From: Bacteroidota bacterium
GTDB lineage: Bacteria; Bacteroidota; Bacteroidia; Bacteroidales; 4484-276
DNA: 12,132 nt
Direction of reading: 5' to 3'
Assembly: GCA_013203545.1 (NCBI GenBank)
Contig: JABMQA010001027.1
Span: 1 to 12,132, forward strand
The translations under genes and the position numbers were made by a program. The notes beneath the pieces were generated by a model. The model did not search any database. It was not told the origin of the DNA and worked only from the letters and a program-made list of their open reading frames with translations. This document shows, one piece after another, positions 5,964-12,132 of the stretch (the stretch's first letter is position 1; each line of letters begins with the position of its first letter).

Positions 5964-8387
5964 TTATTTGTTGATTCTCATCTTGTAGAATGATCGCCAT
6001 ACAAATACAAGCGCTACAACAAGGAAGAAAACGCCAATATAATGTGCCACAGGCCTGAAGTGTTCTGCCAGGGCTATCTCCATAGCCAGCAATCCAAACA
6101 GTGTTGTGAATTTAATGATCGGGTTCAGGGCTACTGAAGAGGTATCCTTAAAAGGATCGCCAACGGTATCACCTACCACTGCTGCCGCATGTAATTCGGT
6201 GCCTTTTTCCTTCATATCTACTTCAATCACCTTTTTTGCGTTATCCCATGAACCACCGGCATTGGCCATAAATATAGCCTGGAACAGCCCGAAAAATGCG
6301 ATGGAGATCAGATAACTTACGAATAGCGAAACCGGGGCAGCATAAATCAGCTTATCTGCCTGGCCCATACCTGATTCAAAGCCGACCGGAGAGGCAAGGA
6401 ATGCAAAAGCAAGCGCAAATGAGAAGATGGCAATAAAGATGTTCCACATCCCTTTTTGTGCATAAAGGGTGCAAATCTGTACCACCTGTTTCGATTTTTC
6501 AACATCCGCTTTCTTGGGCGCATTGGGATCGAGGTTGATATTTTTCTTAATAAATTCAACGGCACGGGCAGCACCTGCTGTTACAGCCTGAATAGATGCG
6601 CCGGTAAACCAATATATTACTGCGCCGCCAAGCAGGAACCCCAGGATCGAATATGGATTCAACAGGTTCAGGATTTGTTCGGGTTCAACACCCAGCACAC
6701 CCTTAATTACAAGGATCAGTGAAAAGATCATCGTAGTGGCACCAACAACAGCAGTACCGATCAATACCGGTTTGGCGGTTGCTTTAAAGGTATTCCCGGC
6801 GCCATCATTGGCTTCGAGATAGTATTTTGATTTTTCAAAATCAGGTGTAAAACCAAAATCCCTTTCAATTTCCGGAGTGATCTCTTTAATATTTTCTTCG
6901 ATCAACGACAGTTCATAAATCGATTGTGCATTATCGGTAACCGGGCCATAGCTGTCCACAGCAATGGTAACAGGTCCCATACCGAGCATACCAAAAGCTA
7001 CCAGGCCAAATGCAAAGATGGAGGGATAGATCATATAATCACCCAATCCGAAAGTACTGGCATAATAGGCGATGAACATCAAAAGGAAGAAAACCATGCC
7101 CATCCAGAAGGCACTGAAATTACCGGCTACCAGGCCGGATAAAATATTTAGAGAGGCCCCGCCCTTTTTGGAGGCTTCTACCACCTCGTTAACATGGGTT
7201 GATTTTGGGCTGGTAAACATTTTTGTGAATTCAGGAATCAACGCTGCACCCAGTGTACCGGCGCTGATGATGACAGATAAGGTAATCCACATATTATTGG
7301 GCATATCACTGATGGTAAGGTAACTAATGACAAAAGTTACTATAATGGACAAAATCGAAGTGATCCAAACCAGTGATGTAAGCGGCTTTTCGAAATCAAG
7401 TTCATCAACATGACTGTATTTTGCTTTTGTTAAAGCTCCGTTGATCCAGAATGATACTACAGATGTAACGATCATTAAAATCCGCATCAGGAATATCCAT
7501 GTAAGCAATTGTACCTGGTGTTCGATATTTCCAACTGCGAGCAGGATAAAGGCGATGAGGGCAACACCGGTAACGCCATAAGTTTCAAAACCATCGGCAG
7601 TAGGCCCAACACTGTCGCCGGCATTATCGCCCACACAGTCGGCAATGGTTCCGGGGTTACGTGGGTCGTCTTCACCAATTTTAAAGATCACCTTCATCAG
7701 GTCGGAGCCAATATCAGCGATCTTGGTAAAGATACCACCGGCGATCCTCAGGACAGAAGCGCCAAGCGATTCGCCAATTGCAAAACCAATAAAGCTTGCA
7801 CCGGCATATTCTCCCGGCACGAACAATAAAATGATCAGCATCATCATAAGCTCCAGTGAAATCAGCACGACTCCGATACTCATTCCTGCATTTAAAGGAA
7901 TGTTTAATAATTTGATTGGTTTTCTTTCGAGGGATGCAAATGCCATTCTGGAGTTGGCCAGGGTGTTCATCCTGATTCCAAACCATGCCACACTATACGA
8001 TCCCAGAATACCCACGACGGTCCATCCCAAAATCATGGCTACCCCACCAAACCCAAAGTTGGCTTCTGAAAGCCATCCGAAATAGAAGGCTACGGCAGTA
8101 CCGATAAAAAGAAATAGAATTGCAAGAAATTTCCCTTGCTGGATCAGGTAGGTCTTTCCTGTTTCATAAATCACATGTGCCACGTCGAGCATGGATTTGT
8201 GAGCCCTGATCTTTTTAACTTTCATAAACTGATACAGGCCAAACAGGAAACCTGCAAAAGTGATTAAAAATCCCCAGTAAAGCAGGGGCTGGTTCTTTAC
8301 CCCATCGGGAATGACCAGGTCTGCCTCGCCTGCAAAAGCAAACACCGGCAAGAATGCAGTAACAACAATAGTAAGTAATTTTTTCAT
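5964..8387 (-). CDS. hppA: membrane-bound ion-pumping pyrophosphatase
   Basis: This integral membrane pump hydrolyses pyrophosphate and moves H+ and/or Na+ outward. The 807-residue protein begins with a signal-like segment (MKKLLTIVVT...AFA, residues 1-19) and has about 16 membrane spans. The metal-pyrophosphate site is recognisable: Asp225/Asp229 in DIGSDLMK, EDDPRNP (239-245), IADCVGDNAGD (248-258), VDSYGPVTDNA (477-487), WDNAKK (714-719) and GDTVGDPFKDTS (739-750). GNTFKAT (531-537) has Lys535 and Thr537 where K+-dependent enzymes have Ala and Gly/Ala, so it is predicted K+-independent. Glu268 in ADGFETY sits where Na+-type enzymes carry their gate glutamate, so the pumped ion is uncertain. 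It is longer than the usual 680-730 residues, partly through a charged stretch at 494-530. It is monocistronic and converges with the ferredoxin gene. Confidence 0.96.
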   Translation of the reverse strand: MKKLLTIVVTAFLPVFAFAGEADLVIPDGVKNQPLLYWGFLITFAGFLFGLYQFMKVKKIRAHKSMLDVAHVIYETGKTYLIQQGKFLAILFLFIGTAVAFYFGWLSEANFGFGGVAMILGWTVVGILGSYSVAWFGIRMNTLANSRMAFASLERKPIKLLNIPLNAGMSIGVVLISLELMMMLIILLFVPGEYAGASFIGFAIGESLGASVLRIAGGIFTKIADIGSDLMKVIFKIGEDDPRNPGTIADCVGDNAGDSVGPTADGFETYGVTGVALIAFILLAVGNIEHQVQLLTWIFLMRILMIVTSVVSFWINGALTKAKYSHVDELDFEKPLTSLVWITSILSIIVTFVISYLTISDMPNNMWITLSVIISAGTLGAALIPEFTKMFTSPKSTHVNEVVEASKKGGASLNILSGLVAGNFSAFWMGMVFFLLMFIAYYASTFGLGDYMIYPSIFAFGLVAFGMLGMGPVTIAVDSYGPVTDNAQSIYELSLIEENIKEITPEIERDFGFTPDFEKSKYYLEANDGAGNTFKATAKPVLIGTAVVGATTMIFSLILVIKGVLGVEPEQILNLLNPYSILGFLLGGAVIYWFTGASIQAVTAGAARAVEFIKKNINLDPNAPKKADVEKSKQVVQICTLYAQKGMWNIFIAIFSFALAFAFLASPVGFESGMGQADKLIYAAPVSLFVSYLISIAFFGLFQAIFMANAGGSWDNAKKVIEVDMKEKGTELHAAAVVGDTVGDPFKDTSSVALNPIIKFTTLFGLLAMEIALAEHFRPVAHYIGVFFLVVALVFVWRSFYKMRINK

Positions 8388-8687
8388 AAGTACAAAAAAT
8401 TTTAGTAGGTTCTGATAAACAGCGGCAAATATAGAATATTTATTTCTGACTAAAAATAATGGGATTTATCTTGATCAATTTAGAAGGAATTTAGATTGTT
8501 CATCATGCGGATTTATGCTTCTTTTAGCCCACAGGATAATTAATTTAGATTCGTAAAATTTATTATTCACGCGGAATTACTATTTTTGAAGCTCATTTTA
8601 TCATCAGCTTAAATAAAGAGTCGGGAATAGTTGATTATTGGATATTTTATCGGATGGTAAATCAAATTTCTGAATAAATTAAATATT
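8388..8687. other. 300-bp AT-rich divergent spacer between hppA and the sensor phosphatase gene
   Basis: It holds the hppA -7 box (8426-8433, minus) and a perfect TAnnTTTG match, TATTTTTG at 8581-8588 on the plus strand. The latter could drive the signalling operon with a leader of roughly 95 bases, though no TTG lies at the matching -33 position. No repeat, RNA gene or protein gene is recognised. Confidence 0.4.
8426..8433 (-). promoter_or_regulatory. -7 box for hppA
   Basis: Read on the minus strand, TATATTTG matches TAnnTTTG perfectly and lies about 38 bases upstream of the hppA ATG. No TTG is found at the expected -33 position, so the promoter is only half supported. Confidence 0.4.
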
Positions 8688-11060
8688 ATGTTCAAAAACA
8701 GGGGCATTGCTTTTAGACTTCGGTTTTATATTCTTTTCGGGATATTTGCAATTTTTGCGGCTATCATGTTCATCAACTATGGATCGTCACGCGATATCCT
8801 GATGAAAATGGTGAGGCAAAATGCTTCAAACCTTGCTCTGTCCACCGTTAATACCATCGAAAATGTTTTGAATGGTGCAGAGAAGATTCCTGAAAACCTT
8901 GCTCCAATTCTGGAAAATATCGAACCCAACGAAAACCAGATCAAAAAGTTTCTTGAACCCATTGTCAGGCATAATAAGGAGGTTTTTGGTGCCTGCGTAT
9001 CATATGAACCTTATAGTTACCATCCGAATAAGAAATATTTCGCCCCCTACTATTTCAAAGATGGGGACTCCGCCAGTTACAAGGTTCTTGGGGGTGTCGA
9101 CTATGAATATTTCTACCTCGATTGGTACCAGATACCAAAAATGCTGGAAAAACCGGTTTGGACCGAACCCTATTTTGATGAGAACGGAGGCAACATCATC
9201 ATGTCAACCTATTCGGTCCCCTTTTATAAAAGGGATAACGGAAGCCGGGAATTTAACGGCATAGTCACGGTAGATATTGATATGAGCTGGTTGAAAAATG
9301 TTATCGACTCCATTGATATTGTTACCAGCGGATATGCTTTTTTGATTTCGAAAAAGGGAACTTTTCTTACCCATCCGGTTGATTCGTTGATCATGAACGA
9401 AAGCATCTTTTCCTTGGCCGACGAAACCAATAATGAGAAATTGCGGAAAATCGGGAAAAGCATGATTGCCGGTGAAACGAATTTTATAAAGTATAATCCC
9501 TTCGTCGGGAATGAAGACGCCTGGCTTTATTATACGGAGTCACCTTCAGGTGGCTGGTCCATTGGTATCATTTTTCCGGAGGATGAGTTATTCGCCGATC
9601 TGCATTCACTTTTTCTAACGCTTTTGGCGCTGGCAGTTGGTGGGTTAATTTTGATATTTTTTGTAATTACAGTTATTTCAAACCGCATCACCCGACCGAT
9701 TGAGGTTTTGGCCGGTATATCGGAGGATATCGGAACCGGGAATTTTGATGTGATACTACCTCCCATAATATACAATGATGAAATCGGAAGGCTGACCCAT
9801 TCATTTGAGGTAATGAAAGAGGAGCTAAAAAATTATATAAGAAACCTTGAAGAAGCGACTGCAGCAAGAAATAAGATTGAAAGCGAGCTTAAAATTGCCC
9901 ATGATATTCAGCAGGGTATCATTCCGAAAATATTTCCACCATTTCCTGATCGCATCGACGTTGACCTGTATGCCATACTCGATCCGGCCAAGGAGGTGGG
10001 TGGTGATTTGTATGAATTTTTTTTCATCGATGATGAAACCATTATTTTTGCTGTTGGCGATGTTTCGGGTAAGGGCGTACCGGCCTCACTGTTTATGGCC
10101 ATCACACGAACATTGCTGCGCGCAAAGGCTGAACCCGGCATGCTGGCAAACGAGATCGTTACCAGTATCAACAAAGAACTGTGCAAGGATAATGACAACG
10201 CCATGTTTGTTACATTTTTCCTGGGTCTTTTGAGTCTTAAAACCGGTGAACTCAATTATTGTAATGCCGGACACAACTACCCCTACATCCTGCGGAAAAA
10301 TCATGAAATCCAGGAGATCAATCAAACGCATGGCACCCCATTGGGCCTTTTTGAGGATATGGATTATAAAATAGGAAACCTTTCTTTAAACAAGGAGGAT
10401 TCGATTGTACTCTACACGGATGGCATTCCGGAGGCGATGGATATTGACGGGAATTTATTTGGTGATGACAGACTTGAGGAAGTCCTGAAGTCGCTTTGCT
10501 GTGAAGCTACTCCCGAAAAAATCACCAAACAACTCCTTGAAGTTACCAAGTCGTATGCTGGCGAGGCCGAGCAGTCCGATGACATTACCATTCTGGTATT
10601 GACCTATTATTTAAATAAACATGTTTTTTTTAATATTAATGAGAAGCACCTGACGGTTGTCAACAAGGTTGAAGAGATTACCAAAGTTGAAGATTTTATT
10701 GAACATACAGCCAGGGAATGGAAATTAGAACACGCTGAAGCGCGAAAGGTAAACCTTGCCGCCGAGGAGATCGTATCGAATATCATAAATTATGGTTACG
10801 GTGACGAAAACGAACACAAAATTAAGGTTGTCCTGGCTTACGGGGATGGCAGGCTGAAGGCTATGTTTTCGGATGATGGTGTGCCGTTTAACCCTACCGA
10901 AAAGAAGGATCCCGATTCGATTGATAAACCCATTGAAGAACGTGAAATTGGAGGTTTGGGAATATTTTTCGTAATGCAACTTATGGATAAAGTTGAATAC
11001 AAGCGGGAGGGAAATATGAACATTTTGATAATTGAGAAGGTGATAAAATCGAACAGCTAA
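8688..11060 (+). CDS. membrane sensor with Cache-like domain, HAMP, RsbU/SpoIIE phosphatase and RsbW-like ATPase
   Basis: This is a one-polypeptide signalling protein of 790 residues. Membrane helix 1 spans about 11-29, and helix 2 about 306-330. Between them lies a double-Cache-type extracytoplasmic domain (LDWYQIP 144-150, WTEPYFD 158-164, VTVDIDMSWL 193-202, GYAFLISKKGTFLTHP 215-230). HAMP follows (about 331-385), then the RsbU-type linker ELKIAHDIQQGIIPK (400-414) and a PP2C/SpoIIE phosphatase (about 420-640) with metal-binding Asp440 (VGGDLYE), Asp458 (VGDVSGKG), Asp578 and Asp631/632 (SDDITIL). The C-terminus is an anti-sigma-type GHKL ATPase: N box with Glu694/Asn698, SDDG (728-731) and GGLGIF (755-760). 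All key residues are present. By family knowledge it should act on an anti-sigma antagonist or response regulator; the actual partner is not in the window. The ligand is unknown. The cyclase-like gene follows 17 bases downstream. Confidence 0.92.
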   Translation: MFKNRGIAFRLRFYILFGIFAIFAAIMFINYGSSRDILMKMVRQNASNLALSTVNTIENVLNGAEKIPENLAPILENIEPNENQIKKFLEPIVRHNKEVFGACVSYEPYSYHPNKKYFAPYYFKDGDSASYKVLGGVDYEYFYLDWYQIPKMLEKPVWTEPYFDENGGNIIMSTYSVPFYKRDNGSREFNGIVTVDIDMSWLKNVIDSIDIVTSGYAFLISKKGTFLTHPVDSLIMNESIFSLADETNNEKLRKIGKSMIAGETNFIKYNPFVGNEDAWLYYTESPSGGWSIGIIFPEDELFADLHSLFLTLLALAVGGLILIFFVITVISNRITRPIEVLAGISEDIGTGNFDVILPPIIYNDEIGRLTHSFEVMKEELKNYIRNLEEATAARNKIESELKIAHDIQQGIIPKIFPPFPDRIDVDLYAILDPAKEVGGDLYEFFFIDDETIIFAVGDVSGKGVPASLFMAITRTLLRAKAEPGMLANEIVTSINKELCKDNDNAMFVTFFLGLLSLKTGELNYCNAGHNYPYILRKNHEIQEINQTHGTPLGLFEDMDYKIGNLSLNKEDSIVLYTDGIPEAMDIDGNLFGDDRLEEVLKSLCCEATPEKITKQLLEVTKSYAGEAEQSDDITILVLTYYLNKHVFFNINEKHLTVVNKVEEITKVEDFIEHTAREWKLEHAEARKVNLAAEEIVSNIINYGYGDENEHKIKVVLAYGDGRLKAMFSDDGVPFNPTEKKDPDSIDKPIEEREIGGLGIFFVMQLMDKVEYKREGNMNILIIEKVIKSNS

Positions 11061-11077
11061 ACTGAAAAGGGGAAAGC

Positions 11078-11728
11078 ATGGCAAAATTCATTCACTATAA
11101 AAATCCGCACTCGAAGGAGATGCTTGACGAGATTAATGATCTTGAAACAGTTCCCGGTGTTTGCATTTTTATCGACCTTATCAATTCCACCGGTGATAAG
11201 TTTGAAAATCCGGACCTGTCGTGGATTAGGAAACTGAACAATACCTTTAACTTCATCTCCATCCTGAACGATTTTCCCGATTTTGTGGTGAAAGGAATTG
11301 GTGATGAACTCATGCTCTACCTTCCTGATACGGATATCAAATCCGGCCGGTCAATAACTGATTATTACTCCCTGCTGCATGAAATCTATGCCACCATGGA
11401 TAACCTGATACATCACCCGGTGAAGGATATTTTTTATGAGTGCAAAGTCGGGATCCATTATTGTACCGATGTGTACAACATCTCATTCTTCGAAGGTGTA
11501 AACGACTATTACGGAACCGATATCGATATGTCGGCCCGTCTCATGAAAAAGGCACAGGGGAACCGGATCGTATTGAGCGAAAAATTCTACGAAAAGGCAA
11601 TGGAAGATATCCGGAAACTTAAACTGGATATCACCGAATCGGTGCTGGACCAGGTTTCCAAAACATATATTGAGGATTTTAAAGGGGTCCCGATGCCGTT
11701 TGAGTTTCGGATGATTGACTTGAAGTGA
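11078..11728 (+). CDS. class III adenylate/guanylate cyclase-like protein
   Basis: This 216-residue soluble protein carries a class III nucleotidyl cyclase homology domain. Family landmarks are CIFIDLINSTGD (29-40, first metal Asp33), VVKGIGDE (70-77, adenine-type Lys72 and second metal Asp76), CKVGIHYCTDVYN (122-134), NDYYGTDIDMSARL (142-155, base-selecting Asp143 and phosphate-binding Arg154) and GNRIVLSEKFYE (161-172). By alignment to typical cyclases only the transition-state Asn is altered, to Asp150. Lys72 plus Asp143 would favour ATP if it is active; a degenerate regulatory role is also possible. There is no membrane segment or extra domain. It starts 17 bases after the phosphatase stop, behind a purine-rich AAAAGGGGAAAG leader, so it is co-transcribed with the sensor phosphatase and probably its partner or output. 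Confidence 0.8.
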   Translation: MAKFIHYKNPHSKEMLDEINDLETVPGVCIFIDLINSTGDKFENPDLSWIRKLNNTFNFISILNDFPDFVVKGIGDELMLYLPDTDIKSGRSITDYYSLLHEIYATMDNLIHHPVKDIFYECKVGIHYCTDVYNISFFEGVNDYYGTDIDMSARLMKKAQGNRIVLSEKFYEKAMEDIRKLKLDITESVLDQVSKTYIEDFKGVPMPFEFRMIDLK

Positions 11729-11904
11729 GGTAACTGTGAACAATGTATATTTTGGCTAAAGGAAAACATAAACCTTGTAAAGAAGCAAATACAGAAATAG
11801 AAAAGAAAGAATAAAAGATTATGCATGCTCCACAAGTAGATACAGTTGTAAGGTATGTTGGAGATAGCCGGATGGTAATAGACAATAAAATCAACCACAA
11901 ATTC

Positions 11905-12128
11905 AGAACTCCTGACCTGTCGTGTTTTTTAATGTCGCATTGGCAAGCAACTTAGTGAAATCTTAGTGTGCTTGTGTCTTAGTGGTCACCTCTTTTTTTC
12001 AACCACTTAGACACTTAGCTCACTTAGAAACACTAAGAAAAATACACTTCAGGAATAAACTGCGACAATATGAAATACGAGAAAAATTTCTTAAACAATT
12101 GATTATTAACCATTGGGTCAGGAGTTCT
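11905..12128. mobile_element. MITE-like nested inverted-repeat element
   Basis: AGAACTCCTGACC (11905-11917) is the exact reverse complement of 12116-12128, giving 13-bp terminal inverted repeats about 224 bp apart. Inside lies a second pair, TGTCGCA (11933-11939) with TGCGACA (12061-12067), extendable to 9 of 10 bases. At the core is an imperfect hairpin of CTTAGTG heptamers (11951-11984) against CACTTAG or CACTAAG heptamers (12004-12037). It encodes no protein, so if mobile it would depend on a transposase elsewhere. Target-site duplication cannot be judged because the window ends 4 bases after the right end. Confidence 0.5.
11951..12037. repeat. imperfect hairpin of CTTAGTG / CACTTAG heptamers
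   Basis: The left arm has CTTAGTG at 11951, 11962 and 11978, with a shortened CTTGTG at 11971. The right arm has CACTTAG at 12004, 12012 and 12021, and CACTAAG at 12031. The arms align over about 35 bases with a few mismatches, around a loop containing a run of seven T (11993-11999). It is the same architecture as the CTTTGTG repeat at 5276-5365. Confidence 0.75.
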
Positions 12129-12132
12129 AAAA

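Larger units (their letters stand above)
11729..12132. other. 404-bp region after the signalling operon, no convincing gene
   Basis: Two short open frames are present: 11743-11814 (23 codons, Lys/Glu-rich) and 11821-11955 (44 codons, MHAPQVDTVVRYVGDS...). Neither resembles a family I know, and the second runs into the inverted-repeat element, so they may be remnants or chance. No intrinsic terminator for the operon is obvious before 11905. The rest is the nested repeat element at 11905-12128. Confidence 0.5.

Noticed and set aside
7645..8085. 146-codon open frame antisense to hppA, the longest shadow frame in the window
   Set aside because: It lies entirely within the strongly conserved hppA coding sequence on the other strand and shows no domain of its own.
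11951..12037. Possible CRISPR array from the recurring heptamers
   Set aside because: Units are 7 bp with 8-16 bp spacing in mirrored orientation; there are no 25-35 bp direct repeats with unique spacers and no cas gene.

Overview
The window looks like a chromosomal segment of an environmental member of the Bacteroidota (Bacteroidetes). Three things point there. Several genes are preceded by the phylum's -7 box TAnnTTTG and by A-rich leaders instead of strong Shine-Dalgarno sites. The membrane pyrophosphatase carries motif variants I associate with this phylum. The intergenic hairpin repeats are of a kind common there. No rRNA, tRNA, CRISPR array, phage gene or transposase was seen.

Layout. 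(1) Positions 1-713 hold a small DUF559 (VSR-like nuclease fold) gene on the minus strand. It lies between two copies of a 117-bp direct repeat and is framed by inverted REP-like GC-rich hairpins. (2) Positions 790-5238 are an amino-acid catabolism block: a long-form, animal UROC1-like urocanate hydratase on the minus strand, then a divergent pair on the plus strand encoding a HOGA1-like 4-hydroxy-2-oxoglutarate aldolase and an AGXT-like class V aminotransferase, 4 bases apart. The 383-bp divergent spacer holds two facing promoters and a perfect 17-bp inverted repeat. (3) A 405-bp gap with a heptamer-array inverted repeat leads to a 56-residue 2[4Fe-4S] ferredoxin gene, which converges through back-to-back terminators on hppA, a proton/sodium-pumping membrane pyrophosphatase (minus strand). 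(4) Positions 8688-11728 are a two-gene signalling operon: a membrane sensor (Cache-like domain, HAMP, SpoIIE/RsbU PP2C phosphatase, RsbW-like ATPase) followed by a class III nucleotidyl cyclase-like protein. (5) The last 400 bases carry no convincing gene but a nested inverted-repeat, MITE-like element built around CTTAGTG heptamers.

How the genes may work together. Urocanate hydratase feeds histidine toward glutamate. The aldolase would split 4-hydroxy-2-oxoglutarate (from hydroxyproline) into pyruvate and glyoxylate, and the aminotransferase would convert the glyoxylate to glycine. All three resemble the animal versions more than the textbook bacterial ones, which is the most interesting metabolic signal. 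In the signalling operon an extracytoplasmic stimulus would control a serine phosphatase and an anti-sigma-type ATPase on one chain, with a cyclase-like partner as possible second-messenger output. No clearly new defence or mobile system was found. The DUF559/hairpin cassette and the terminal inverted-repeat element are the best candidates for undescribed mobile units. Family comparisons rest on remembered family features, not on searches.
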